Assembly: GCA_019118275.1 (NCBI GenBank) | Contig: DWZH01000012.1 | Coordinates: 1 to 64,000 of the forward strand | DNA from: Candidatus Brachybacterium merdavium | GTDB lineage: Bacteria; Actinomycetota; Actinomycetes; Actinomycetales; Dermabacteraceae | Length of the DNA stretch: 64,000 nt | Direction: 5' to 3' | Shown: in pieces, positions 24,701 through 34,032 of the stretch | How the letters are laid out: every line of letters begins with the position of its first letter | How positions within the stretch are numbered: position 1 is the stretch's first letter | Position numbers and translations under genes: made by a program | Notes under the pieces: model-generated | What the model was told of the DNA's origin: nothing | Database searches by the model: none | The model's input: only the letters and a program-made list of their open reading frames with translations

Positions 24701-26725
24701 ATGAGCTCAGCCGACGATCAGTCTGCTCCTCGGTCCGAGGGCTCCGAGCTCGACCTCGGGGTCGACGCCGCGGAGGCCAAGCAGGCCGAGGAGCAGACCG
24801 AGGAGTTGCTGCGCGAGCACGACACCGCCAGCCGCTTCCGTACCAACCTCGGCCTGTGGGCCTGGATAGTGGGCGGTCTGTCGGTCGCGCTGACGGTCTT
24901 CCATCTCTACACCGGGATCTTCGGATCGCGGACCTCGCTGATCCAGGGAGCGATCCACCTGGGCGGGGCCACCTCGGTGATCTACCTGCTGTACCCCGCC
25001 AGCAAGAGGCTGAGCCTGACCAACGGGGTGCCCTGGTACGACGCCGTCCTGTCCGTCCTCGGTCTGGGCGTGAACCTCTTCATCGTCGTCGAGTACTCCC
25101 ATCTGACCAGCAACCTCGTGCAGATCATGGGTTTCCGCGACATCGACTACATCGTCGGCGCCCTCGGCATCGTGCTGGTCCTCGAGGCCACCCGGCGGTG
25201 CGTCGGGCTGCCGATCGTGATCATCGCCCTGAGCGCGATCGGATACTCGATCCTCATCGTCGGCCAGTCGTGGCAGAACTACGTGGTCGGCACCTTCTTC
25301 ACCGCCCGCTCGGGCATCTTCGGCACCCCGATCCAGGTCTCCTCGACCTTCATCTTCCTGTTCCTGCTGTTCGCGGTGGTGCTCATCCGCACGAACATCG
25401 GTGTCTTCTTCAACGATCTGGCCTTCCGCCTGGCCGGCCGTTACACGGGCGGCCCGGCCAAGGCTGCCGTGGCCGCGAGCGGGCTGCAGGGCATGATCTC
25501 AGGATCGTCGGTCGCCAACACGGTCGCCTCGGGCTCCTTCACCATCCCGATCATGAAGAAGGCCGGCTTCAAGCCGCACGTCGCGGGCGCCACCGAGGCG
25601 ACGGCCTCCACCGGCGGGCAGCTCATGCCGCCGATCATGGGCGCGGCCGCCTTCATCATGGCCGAGTACACGGGCATCCCCTACAGCGAGATCATCGTGA
25701 TCGCCATCATCCCGGCGGCGCTGTACTTCCTCGGAGTCTTCCTGTCGGTGCACTTCGATGCCAAGCGCAACGGGGTCAGGGGGCTGCCCGTTACGGCCCT
25801 GCCCTCCTGGATGTCTTTGATCCGGCGGGCAGACCTGATCCTGCCGCTGGTGGTCATCGTGTGGATGATGCTCGACGGCTTCTCCCCGGCCCGCGCGGCG
25901 CTGTGGGGCGTGGCCGTGGCCTTCCTGCTGAGCTTCGTGCGCAAATCCACCCGCCTGTCCTTCACCGGCATCGTCAAGACCCTCGAGGCCGGTGCCCGCA
26001 CCGCGCTGCCCGTGATCGCGGCCTGCGCCACCGCGGGCATCGTCGCCGGCACCGTGACCAGCACGGGCCTGGGCGGCCGGCTGGGACGCTCGGTGATCGA
26101 CATCGCCCAGGGCAACTTCCTACTGGTGCTGCTGATGACCATGCTGGCCTGCCTGGTGCTGGGTATGGGACTGCCGACCACCGCCAACTATGTGGTCACC
26201 GCGACCGTCGCCGCGCCGATCCTCTACAACAATTTCGACGTCCCGCTGATCGCCGCGCACATGTTCGTGTTCTTCTTCGGGATCCTGGCCGACATCACCC
26301 CGCCGGTGTGCCTGGCCGCCTATGCCGGATCCGGGATCGCGAACTCGAACCCGCTGCGCACCGGGGTGACGGCCATCAAGCTGGCCATCGCGGGCTTCCT
26401 CATCCCCTTCGTGTTCGTCCTCGAGCCCTCGCTCCTGCTCGAAGGGTCGATCGGCGAGCTCATCCCGGCTCTGGTCACACTGATCCTGGGGATGACCGCG
26501 ATCGCCGCGGCACTGGCCGGATACCTGCTGGGCAGGGCCAGGAAGGTCGAGAGAGCGACCCTGATCGTCGGCGGCGTGCTGATGGTCTATCCCGTGATCT
26601 GGATATCGGCCATCGGACTGGCCCTGGCGGCACTGGTCGTGCTGCTGCAGGCGATCCGGCGCAGCGCCGGTGGTGGCGACACGGGCGGGGCCGGCGAGCG
26701 CCGGGAGACGCCGACCACCGCCTGA
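24701..26725 (+). CDS. TRAP transporter permease, fused 4TM and 12TM subunits
   Basis: A 674-residue permease in which the small DctQ-like and large DctM-like parts are one chain, as usual for TAXI systems. A charged cytoplasmic N-terminus (about 45 residues) precedes the first helices. Large-subunit signatures are GLQGMISGSSVANTVASGSF and TEATASTGGQLMPPIMGAAA, then MGLPTTANYVVTATVAAPIL and FFGILADITPPVCLAAYAGS. It starts one base after the receptor's stop. Transport is expected to be driven by an ion gradient. Confidence 0.95.
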   Translation: MSSADDQSAPRSEGSELDLGVDAAEAKQAEEQTEELLREHDTASRFRTNLGLWAWIVGGLSVALTVFHLYTGIFGSRTSLIQGAIHLGGATSVIYLLYPASKRLSLTNGVPWYDAVLSVLGLGVNLFIVVEYSHLTSNLVQIMGFRDIDYIVGALGIVLVLEATRRCVGLPIVIIALSAIGYSILIVGQSWQNYVVGTFFTARSGIFGTPIQVSSTFIFLFLLFAVVLIRTNIGVFFNDLAFRLAGRYTGGPAKAAVAASGLQGMISGSSVANTVASGSFTIPIMKKAGFKPHVAGATEATASTGGQLMPPIMGAAAFIMAEYTGIPYSEIIVIAIIPAALYFLGVFLSVHFDAKRNGVRGLPVTALPSWMSLIRRADLILPLVVIVWMMLDGFSPARAALWGVAVAFLLSFVRKSTRLSFTGIVKTLEAGARTALPVIAACATAGIVAGTVTSTGLGGRLGRSVIDIAQGNFLLVLLMTMLACLVLGMGLPTTANYVVTATVAAPILYNNFDVPLIAAHMFVFFFGILADITPPVCLAAYAGSGIANSNPLRTGVTAIKLAIAGFLIPFVFVLEPSLLLEGSIGELIPALVTLILGMTAIAAALAGYLLGRARKVERATLIVGGVLMVYPVIWISAIGLALAALVVLLQAIRRSAGGGDTGGAGERRETPTTA

Positions 26726-26900
26726 CCGCTCCTCACCACGCGACCGCAGCCGGCGAGCGCCCGGCCGGACTTCTGGTCCGTGCCCCGGGCACTCGCCTGC
26801 ATGCAGAGTCCTACGGAGGAATCACCGCTCCGTCAGGACGGTCGTCGCCGTGCTCCTCGCGGGTGGGCCGTGCCCCTCACAGGTGGCATGGCCGTGCCCC
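26726..26900. repeat. Convergent gap with 20-bp perfect direct repeat
   Basis: GCCGTGCCCCTCACAGGTGG occurs at 26867-26886 and 26891-26910 (24-bp period). The second copy contains the stop codon of the SurA-like gene, so the end of that gene was duplicated into the gap. No hairpin terminator was recognised. Confidence 0.7.
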
Positions 26901-27695
26901 TCACAGGTGGATCGTGATGTCGGCGCTCTCGCGCAGCTCGGTGACGATCTCGTTCGCGGCCTCGTTCTCCTGTTCGGCGGTGGCCTCCTCGGCCAGCTGG
27001 TCGCGGACCTCTTCGAAGGGCGGGACCTCGGCCTGCTCGCCTGCGCCCTCGCCGCCGCCGTCGGAGGCGGCCTGCGACTGCTGCTCGACGATCTCGTCGT
27101 ACTGCTGGCGCAGCTCCTCCTCGCTGGGCTCGTCGATGTCGGCCTCCTGCGCGATGTAGGTGTCCAGTTTGTGCTGGGTGGCGGCGTCCTCGCGGATCTG
27201 GTCCTCGGACTGGCCCTGCTCCTCGAGTGCGGCGATGACCTCATCGGCCGACTCCAGACCGTTCTGCTGGGCCACGTCCTCGAGGATCGCGTCGACGTCC
27301 TCGTTGGTGGCCTCGACCCCGGCCTCCTCGGCCGCCTGGATCAGCAGCCGGTTGTCGACCAGCTGGTCGGCGACCTGGGTCTTCAGCTCGGTCTCGTCCA
27401 TCTCCTGGCCGCCCTGCTGGGCCATCATGGCCTGCTGCTGGAACTGAGGCTCATAGAAGGAGGTGAACTCCTCCTTGGAGATCTCATCCCCGTTGACCTC
27501 CGCGACCACCTCGGGCACGTCGCTGAGGTCGGCCTCGGGCATCTCGCCCCCGGGCTGCTGACCACCCCCGTCACTGGCCGCGGGCTGGCCGTCCGGCTGG
27601 GCGGCGGGATCCTGGGAGTCCCCTCCTCCGCTGCATCCGGCCAGCGTCACCACTGCTGCGAGCGAGAGCGCGCCCAGCGTGTGCTTGATCTTCAT
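26901..27695 (-). CDS. SurA N-terminal-domain lipoprotein (possible foldase without PPIase domain)
   Basis: A 264-residue secreted lipoprotein. The signal peptide has the lipobox LAGC (Cys at about 21) and then a Gly/Gln/Pro-rich linker to about 55. The SurA/PrsA N-domain follows: VVAEVNGDEISKEEFTSFYE, VADQLVDNRLLIQAAEEAGV and the helical tail. No parvulin domain (about 90 residues) is present, so chaperone but not prolyl-isomerase action is likely. The strongly acidic tail (EVPPFEEVRDQLAEEATAEQ) is amphipathic. Confidence 0.85.
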   Translation of the reverse strand: MKIKHTLGALSLAAVVTLAGCSGGGDSQDPAAQPDGQPAASDGGGQQPGGEMPEADLSDVPEVVAEVNGDEISKEEFTSFYEPQFQQQAMMAQQGGQEMDETELKTQVADQLVDNRLLIQAAEEAGVEATNEDVDAILEDVAQQNGLESADEVIAALEEQGQSEDQIREDAATQHKLDTYIAQEADIDEPSEEELRQQYDEIVEQQSQAASDGGGEGAGEQAEVPPFEEVRDQLAEEATAEQENEAANEIVTELRESADITIHL

Positions 27696-28251
27696 GCGTG
27701 TCTCCTACGGTCGACGGCCGGGGCGACGTTACACCTTCGTGATCTACAGGCCTAGGGGGGTGTGCCCAGTGGACGTTCAGGCTCACCACGGACGAGCCTT
27801 GCGCCCCTGGTCATCGGCGCAGAAAGAACTCGAGATCCGGACCGAAGGCCGAATCCCATGGGCAGGCGGCGAGGTAGTCTGTGTCACTCTCATGGCGCCT
27901 CGGCGGCCCACGGGCTCCGCAGGCGCCGCACGGACCGGACGTGGCTCTCGAGGAGGGCGGCACCATGCTCCTGTCGTTCTTCACCCTTCGGCGACCGGCC
28001 ACGCTGATCCCGTCGGCACCACCTGCTCATGGCCGGTGCGTGACCTCGTCGAGTTCCTGGTGAGCGCCGGGTTCACGGTGACCGAGGAGCATATCGCGTC
28101 CGGCGGCGCCCACACTGCCCTCACGTCCCGGCTGCGGTGAGCGAAGGCTTCCCTGGCTGGAGGAGATGCCGAATCTGCTCGAGAATGGGGTGGCGAGGGA
28201 ACTGCCGGCCGATCAGATCGTCGGGCCGTCCGAAGCGAGGCCGAGGAGAAC
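27696..28251 (+). other. 556-base region with a possible methyltransferase C-terminal remnant
   Basis: At 28035-28140 a plus-strand frame reads PVRDLVEFLVSAGFTVTEEH and ends in HTALTSRLR before TGA. This resembles the last strand and helix of class I SAM methyltransferases, with good third-position bias. A strong ribosome site GAGGAGGG (27950-27957) precedes ATG 27965, but that frame gives only 32 residues and is out of register with the remnant. A decayed gene with a frame change is the simplest reading. Confidence 0.35.
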
Positions 28252-30210
28252 ATGAGAGCTCTCGGGATCATCAGGTCCTACCCGTGGGTGGTCGCCACCC
28301 TGCTCGCGCTGGTGGTGACCCTCGTCCTGGAGCTGACCGGATCGCAGGACACCGCCCGCTGGCTCCCCTCGGCCTACGGGCTCATGGTGGTGGCCTGGGT
28401 CTCGGTAGGCATGGTCAAGGACCTGATGCGCGGCCACTGGGGCATCGACATCCTGGCTGTCACCGCCATCCTGTCCACGATCCTGGTCGGCGAGCACATC
28501 GCCGCACTGATCGTGTGCCTGATGCTCACCGGCGGCGAGGCGCTCGAGGACTACGCCGCGAGCAGGGCCAAGAAGAGCCTGTCCTCCCTGCTCGAGCGCG
28601 CTCCACAGGTCGCCCACCGCCTCCAGCACGACGGCTCGACCGTCGACGTCCCCCTCGAGGAGGTGGAGATCGGAGACCGGCTGCTGGTGCGCCCGGCCGA
28701 GGTGGTGCCTGTCGACGGGATTCTGTCCGACAGCCCGGAGGGCGAGACCGTCGAGGCCGACTTCGACGAATCGTCCTTGACGGGCGAGTCACTGCCGGTC
28801 ACCCGCAGGACGGGCGAGGAGATCCTCTCCGGCGCCCTGAACGGCCAACAGGCCGTGGTCGTCGAGGCCACCGCCGCTGCGAAGGATTCGCAGTTCGCGC
28901 GGATCGTGGAGCTGGTCAGCGAGGCCTCCGAGTCCCGCGCACCGATGGTGCGTCTGGCTGACCGATACGCGGTGCCCTTCACCCTCGCCGCCTACGCGAT
29001 CGGCGGGATCGCCTGGGCGATCGCGGGGGACCCGGTGCGCTTCGCCGAGGTGCTGGTGGTCGCCACCCCGTGTCCGCTGCTCATCGCCCCGCCGGTGGCG
29101 TTCCTGGGCGGCATGTCCCGGGCCGCCAAGAACGGCGTCATGGTCAAGTCGGGAGGAACCGTGGAGACTCTGGGCCGGGTCCGCACCGCGGCCTTCGACA
29201 AGACGGGCACCCTGACCTATGGCCGTCCCGAGCTGCTCTCGATCTGCCCCGCAACCGATGCCCGAGGCCGTCCCGTCGTCTCGCCGGAGGAGCTGTTGCG
29301 CCTGACCGGTTCGGCCGAGCAGTACTCGGTCCACGTGCTGGCCGACACCATCCGGGCCGCGGCCGCGGCCCGTGGCCTGGAGCTGATCTCTGCCTCCGAA
29401 GCGCGCGAGGAAGCAACCAACGGCATACAGGCAGAGATCGAGGGCCGCGACGTCATCGTCGGCAAGTCCTCCTACGTGAACGCGCACACCACGGGAGTGG
29501 AGCTCGCCGAGCTGCAACCCGGCCAATCGGCGGTCTACATCGGCATCGACGGCGCGTTCGCCGGCACCCTGATCCTCTCCGACCGCCTGCGCGCCAATGC
29601 CACGGCGACCCTCGCCGAGCTGGAGCGGCAGGGGGTGGGCCGCAGGGTGATGCTCACCGGTGACGCGGAGGACACCGCACGGCACATCGCCGCCCAGGCC
29701 GGCATCGACGAGGTCCAGGCCGATCTGCTGCCCGAGGACAAGGTCCGCCTGGTCCAGGAGGTCGAGCCCCGGCCGGTGATGATGGTCGGCGACGGCGTCA
29801 ATGACGCACCCGTCCTGGCGGTGTCCGACGTCGGCATCGCGATGGGCGCGCGCGGCTCCACGGCCGCCTCCGAGACGGCCGACGTGGTGATCGTGCGTGA
29901 CGACATCTCGCGGGCGGCGGTCGCCGTGTCCGTGGGGCGGCGCACCCTGCGGGTGGCCAAGGAGTCGATCTGGGTGGGCATCGCGCTGTCGATCGTGCTG
30001 ATGCTCATCGCCGCTTTCGGCATCATCCCGGCGATCATCGGGGCGCTGCTGCAGGAGGTCGTGGACATCGTGGCGATCGCCAACTCGCTGCGGGCCATGC
30101 GCGGAGGCCGCGACGAGCTCGCCGACTTCGCTGTGCTGCAGGACAGCACGGCCGAGGCCCGTCCCCAGGCCGGCGCTGACAGCAGCGTCGATCCCGCCGG
30201 CCGGCGGTGA
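28252..30210 (+). CDS. P1B-type heavy-metal ATPase with TPCPL motif
   Basis: A metal exporter of 652 residues. No N-terminal HMA domain. Membrane motif VATPCPLLIAPPVAFLGG has Cys274-Pro-Leu instead of CPC. TGES, DKTGTLTYG and MMVGDGVNDAPVL give the actuator, phosphorylation and hinge sites. The nucleotide domain has SAEQYSVHVLAD, with HV in place of the usual HP pair. GAGGAG precedes ATG 28252. It is transcribed toward the HMA chaperone and a second P1B ATPase. The metal is uncertain; Zn, Cd or Co are possible. Confidence 0.9.
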   Translation: MRALGIIRSYPWVVATLLALVVTLVLELTGSQDTARWLPSAYGLMVVAWVSVGMVKDLMRGHWGIDILAVTAILSTILVGEHIAALIVCLMLTGGEALEDYAASRAKKSLSSLLERAPQVAHRLQHDGSTVDVPLEEVEIGDRLLVRPAEVVPVDGILSDSPEGETVEADFDESSLTGESLPVTRRTGEEILSGALNGQQAVVVEATAAAKDSQFARIVELVSEASESRAPMVRLADRYAVPFTLAAYAIGGIAWAIAGDPVRFAEVLVVATPCPLLIAPPVAFLGGMSRAAKNGVMVKSGGTVETLGRVRTAAFDKTGTLTYGRPELLSICPATDARGRPVVSPEELLRLTGSAEQYSVHVLADTIRAAAAARGLELISASEAREEATNGIQAEIEGRDVIVGKSSYVNAHTTGVELAELQPGQSAVYIGIDGAFAGTLILSDRLRANATATLAELERQGVGRRVMLTGDAEDTARHIAAQAGIDEVQADLLPEDKVRLVQEVEPRPVMMVGDGVNDAPVLAVSDVGIAMGARGSTAASETADVVIVRDDISRAAVAVSVGRRTLRVAKESIWVGIALSIVLMLIAAFGIIPAIIGALLQEVVDIVAIANSLRAMRGGRDELADFAVLQDSTAEARPQAGADSSVDPAGRR

Positions 30211-30369
30211 CCGCGCCGGCAGCTCGCCGACATCACTGCTGCCGCACGCCGTGTCGATGGCGACCAGGGCGGTGAGCATCTGATGATGGAGCTCGCCGCG
30301 CGGGTCCATCGTCTCGAACGCCTCGTCCATCGGCCGGACCTCCCGCACGCCGCCGGGTTGAGTGGCCAC
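30211..30369 (-). pseudogene. Orphan N-terminal gene fragment facing the P1B ATPase
   Basis: A GTG at 30369 with GAGGAG just upstream starts a minus frame with coding-like third positions: VREVRPMDEAFETMDPRGEL, then HHQMLTALVAIDTACGSSDV. After about 55 codons the frame runs antisense through the ATPase gene, where it loses any protein character. This looks like the 5' end of a gene whose remainder was lost when the ATPase gene was joined here. I do not recognise the family. Confidence 0.35.
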
Positions 30370-30396
30370 GGGCTCTCCTCACTCCCGTTGACCAGA

Positions 30397-30416
30397 TGTC
30401 ATCGCAGGTCATGACA
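30397..30416. promoter_or_regulatory. Inverted repeat TGTCAT-N8-ATGACA, candidate metal-sensor operator
   Basis: Perfect 6-bp arms at 30397-30402 and 30411-30416, 110 bases upstream of the HMA chaperone gene and beside the orphan fragment's start. Size and spacing suit a dimeric repressor such as ArsR/SmtB. It does not resemble a CsoR or Zur consensus. No sensor gene is adjacent. Confidence 0.4.
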
Positions 30417-30525
30417 CTTTGCGGTTGATTGATCGCCGTCATGTCGCCTCGGGGCGGAGCCTTCTACTGTGGACACACATCGAGGGAAAAGCCTCGAGGA
30501 CCACAGATCGAAGAAGGGCATCACG

Positions 30526-30762
30526 ATGACCACCACTCCCGCCACCACCCGCAGCATCTTCCGTGCCGAGGGCTTCAGCTGCCCCTCCTGCGTGGCCAAG
30601 ATCGAGAAGCGGGTCGGGAAGCTGAAGGGCGTCACGGACGTGTCGGTGAAGTTCGCCTCCGCACGCGTGACCGTCGACCACGACCCCTCCCTCACCAGCA
30701 CCGAGGAGATCGTCGAGGCCATCGGCAAGGCTGGCTACACGGCCACCCTTTCCGTCTTCTGA
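30526..30762 (+). CDS. Free-standing HMA-domain metal chaperone (CopZ-like)
   Basis: A single heavy-metal-associated domain of 78 residues. It carries the metal site in AEGFSCPSCVAKIEKRVGKL (GFSCPSC). It continues GVTDVSVKFASARVTVDHDP and ends in a short Gly-Tyr-Thr-Ala tail. AAGAAGGG (30511-30518) precedes ATG 30526. It is 146 bases upstream of a P1B ATPase lacking its own HMA domain, so it probably hands metal to, or acts as the detached domain of, one or both neighbouring ATPases. Confidence 0.9.
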   Translation: MTTTPATTRSIFRAEGFSCPSCVAKIEKRVGKLKGVTDVSVKFASARVTVDHDPSLTSTEEIVEAIGKAGYTATLSVF

Positions 30763-30908
30763 TCACCTCCGGCCGGCGGGCAGGACAGCCCGGCCGGCGC
30801 ATGAGGCCTCCGCCCGCACCCGTCCGGGAACACCGGGAGCTCCGCACCGTGAACCCTCCCCCGGGGTCCTGTCCTTCAGCCCCCTCTCTCGTCCCGAAAG
30901 GCATTCCC

Positions 30909-32903
30909 ATGAGTACTGTGTCCCGCTGGCTGCGCGGCCCCTGGGCCGATCCGATCGCCTCGGGTCTGCTCATCGTCGTCGCCGCGATCATCTCGCTGTC
31001 CGCGGGGGTGAATCCCTTCGGTGCCGGGCACCACGAGATCAGCTTCTCCCTCGAGGGCCCAACCGCTCTGATCATCTCTGACCTGTTCATGATCGCTGCG
31101 GCTCTCGTGGCCGGCATCCCGATCATCCTCAAGGCCGTACGCGCGCTGATGGTCAGGACCATCGCCATCGATCTGCTGGTCTCGATCGCCGCCATCGGGG
31201 CGCTGATCATCGGCGAGTACTGGGAGGCCGCCGCGGTGACCTTCCTGTTCGCCATCGGCCACGCCTTCGAAGCGGGCACCATGAACCGCACCCGCTCCGC
31301 GCTCGCCGAACTGGTCGCCGTGGCCCCCGATGTCGCCGTGGTGATGCGCGAGGGTGCGCAGGTCGAGATCTCCGCCGCCCAGGTGCAGCCCGAGGAGACC
31401 GTCCTGGTCAAGAACGGGGCGAAGGTCCCCGTGGACGGCATCGTCATCGGTGGCACCGGCGCTCTGGACGAGGCACCGATCACCGGCGAATCCATCCCGG
31501 TCGAGAAGACCGTGGGGGACCAGGTGTTCGCCGGCACCATCTCCGGCGGCGGCATCCTGCAGGTGCGCGCCACCGGCATCGGGGCTGACACGACCCTCGC
31601 GCGGATCATCCACCGGGTCGAGGAGGCGCAGGACGCCAAGGCTCGCACCCAGTCGTTCATGGAGCGCTTCTCCAGCTGGTACACCCCCGGCATCATCCTG
31701 CTGGCCCTGATCGCCGGGCTGGTCACCGGCAACGTGGTCCTGGCCCTGACGCTGCTGGTGATCGGCTGCCCCGGAGCGCTGGTCATCTCCATCCCCGTCG
31801 CGATCGTGGCCGGTATCGGGCGCGGCGCCAGGGATGGCATCCTCATCAAGGGGGGCGAGTTCCTCGAGAACAGCGCGAAGATCTCCGCTGTCGCTCTGGA
31901 CAAGACCGGCACCCTGACCGAGGGCAGGCCCTACCTGACCGACGTCACCATCCTGGACCCCGCTCTGGACTGCTCCGACGTGCTGGGCTGGGCCGCCCGT
32001 GCCGAGGCCGGCTCCGAGCACCCTCTGGCCCGGCCGATCATCGAGGCCGCCGCGGCGGAGGGACTGCCGACCGACGGGCTGCCCGAAGCCACCGAACCGG
32101 TCCCCGGCAAGGGCATCGTCGCCACCCTCGACGGTCACCGCGTCACCGTCGGCAACCTGCCGCTGCTGGATCTCGAAGCCATCACCGACGACCACGGCGG
32201 ATCCGCCGAGGTCGACCGGCTCGCCGGGCTCGGCCGAACCCCGATGGTCGTCACTCTCGACGGCAGCGTGATCGGCGTGGTCGCGGTCGCCGACAAGCTC
32301 CGCACCGATGCGAAGGAGATGATCTCCCGACTGCACGACAACGGTGTGAAGAAGGTCGTCATGCTCACCGGCGACACCCGTCGGGTGGCCGAGGCCGTGG
32401 CCGCAGACGTCGGGGTGGACGAGGTCCGTGCCGAGCTGCTGCCCGAGGACAAGCTCACCGTCGTCCAGCAGCTTCAGAGCGAGGGCTACACCCTTGCGAT
32501 GGTCGGCGACGGCGTCAACGATGCCCCGGCGCTCGCCACCGCCGATATCGGGGTGGCGATGGGAGCGGCCGGCACCGGGGTCGCCATCGAGACGGCCGAT
32601 ATCGCTTTGATGAAGGACGACCTGCTGAAGCTCCCGCAGGCCATCGGCCTGGCCCGCAGCACGATCTCCGTGATGCGGCAGAACATCGCCATCGCACTGA
32701 TCACGGTGGTGGCGCTGCTGGCCGGCGTGGTCACCGGAGGAGTGACCATGGCGATCGGGATGCTCGTCCACGAAGCCTCCGTGCTGCTGGTGATCGTCAA
32801 CGCCATGCGGTTGATGCGACGCCGTGAGCAGGCAGGCAGCCGTCCTGTCGGCTCGGTCGATGACCGGACACCGCAGGCAGTCGGCGCAAGCCAGACCGTC
32901 TGA
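30909..32903 (+). CDS. P1B-type heavy-metal ATPase with CPG motif
   Basis: A metal-exporting ATPase of 664 residues with eight expected helices and no HMA domain. The sixth-helix motif is LLVIGCPGALVISIPVAIVA: Cys287-Pro-Gly, not CPC or CPH. TGES, DKTGTLTEG, SEHPLARPI (intact HP motif) and MVGDGVNDAPALA are complete. The last helix has MLVHEASVLLVIVNAMRLMR. CPG enzymes of this general look are usually called Zn/Cd/Pb exporters; specificity is inferred only. Ribosome site GAAAGG. It follows the HMA chaperone. Confidence 0.92.
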   Translation: MSTVSRWLRGPWADPIASGLLIVVAAIISLSAGVNPFGAGHHEISFSLEGPTALIISDLFMIAAALVAGIPIILKAVRALMVRTIAIDLLVSIAAIGALIIGEYWEAAAVTFLFAIGHAFEAGTMNRTRSALAELVAVAPDVAVVMREGAQVEISAAQVQPEETVLVKNGAKVPVDGIVIGGTGALDEAPITGESIPVEKTVGDQVFAGTISGGGILQVRATGIGADTTLARIIHRVEEAQDAKARTQSFMERFSSWYTPGIILLALIAGLVTGNVVLALTLLVIGCPGALVISIPVAIVAGIGRGARDGILIKGGEFLENSAKISAVALDKTGTLTEGRPYLTDVTILDPALDCSDVLGWAARAEAGSEHPLARPIIEAAAAEGLPTDGLPEATEPVPGKGIVATLDGHRVTVGNLPLLDLEAITDDHGGSAEVDRLAGLGRTPMVVTLDGSVIGVVAVADKLRTDAKEMISRLHDNGVKKVVMLTGDTRRVAEAVAADVGVDEVRAELLPEDKLTVVQQLQSEGYTLAMVGDGVNDAPALATADIGVAMGAAGTGVAIETADIALMKDDLLKLPQAIGLARSTISVMRQNIAIALITVVALLAGVVTGGVTMAIGMLVHEASVLLVIVNAMRLMRRREQAGSRPVGSVDDRTPQAVGASQTV

Positions 32904-33006
32904 CCTCGGCACCGATCAGTCCGGCCGACCCTCCGTGGTCTGGCCGGGCCGCCGCTGAACGGCCCTGTGCCCCACACTGTTCCCAGCCCTCGAGAAGGAG
33001 TCCCTC

Positions 33007-33913
33007 ATGTCTGCAGTCTTCGTCTTCACCACCTATGGCGGGCCCCAGGGCCAGCAGCTCACGGAGCGCGAGGCCCCCCACGCCGCGGTCCGGCGAGATC
33101 GCCATCGAGGTTCGCGCCGCCGGCGTGAACCCCGCCGACTGGAAGCGCCGGGAAGGCGTCTTCGGCACGCGCGGGTCCGTGCCGGCCGCGATGGGCCTGG
33201 AAGCGGCCGGGGTCGTGACCGCCGTGGGGGAGGGGGTCGAGCACGTCGCCGTCGGGCAGGAGGTGCTGGGAGCCCCGGCCCGCGGCCTGGGCGCCTTCGC
33301 TGAGCACACGGTCCTCAAGGCCGCCGAGACGGTGTCCAAGCCGGAGGAGATCTCCTTCGCCGACGCTGCGACGATCCCGATCGCCGGCACCACCGCCTAC
33401 GACCTCACCCATCAGGTCGAGCTCGAAGCCGGCCAGACGCTGCTGGTCCTCGGCGCGGGCGGGGGAGTGGGCCACATGGCGCTGCAGATCGCGAAGGTCC
33501 GCCAGTTCCGTGCCATCGGCATCGCCTCCGACTCCAAGCGCGAGCTCGTCGAGGCCACCGGGGCCACCTTCGTGCCCTCGGGGGAGGGGGTGGCCGAGCG
33601 CGTTCGCAAGTTCGCCCCGGAGGGCGTCGACCTGCTGGTGGACCTCGTCGGCGGCCAGGCCCTGCGCGAGCTGGCCCCGCTGGCCGAGGAGCCATCGAGG
33701 ATCGTCTCCGCCGCCGACGCCGACACCGCGACGGAGCTCGGCGGCGCCGGCCGGGAGCGGACCGAGGGAGCGCTGGAGAAGATCACAGGAGTCGTCCAGT
33801 ACGGACTGGTCGACCCGCACGTCTCCATGACGTTCCCCCTGGAACGGGCCGCGGAGGCGATCGCCGCCGTCGAAACCGGCCACGGTGCCGGGAAGACCGT
33901 GATCGTGCCCTGA
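33007..33913 (+). pseudogene. NADP-dependent quinone oxidoreductase with a frameshift in a C6 tract
   Basis: GAGAAGGAG and ATG 33007 open a frame MSAVFVFTTYGGPQGQQLTE, continuing REAP, that loses sense right after CCCCCC at 33074-33079. The next frame continues precisely: TPRSGEIAIEVRAAGVNPAD, then LLVLGAGGGVGHMALQIAKV and the MDR C-terminus up to 33913. Removing one C restores one 301-residue protein. As written the full enzyme is not made, unless the tract slips or a later start is used. Paralogue of the gene at 20.6 kb. A sequencing error is possible. Confidence 0.8.
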
Positions 33914-33999
33914 TCGGCCCCTCCATGAACCGATCGGCGATCAGCGCGCCGGGGCCGATGCTCCGATGCCGATAGATCCTGAGCTGCCGATCGACGGGC

Positions 34000-34025
34000 G
34001 TGCGGTCCGCCTGGGCGGACCGCAC
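34000..34025. terminator. Bidirectional hairpin terminator (12-bp perfect stem)
   Basis: GTGCGGTCCGCC at 34000-34011 pairs with GGCGGACCGCAC at 34014-34025 around TG. It lies between convergent genes ending at 33913 and 34033 and can serve both. Confidence 0.75.
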
Positions 34026-34032
34026 ATGGTGA

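Noticed and set aside
28789..30210. Long minus-strand frame antisense to the first P1B ATPase
   Set aside because: Composition is His/Asp/Gln-rich and shadow-like. Only the 5' part outside the ATPase gene (30211-30369) shows normal codon use.
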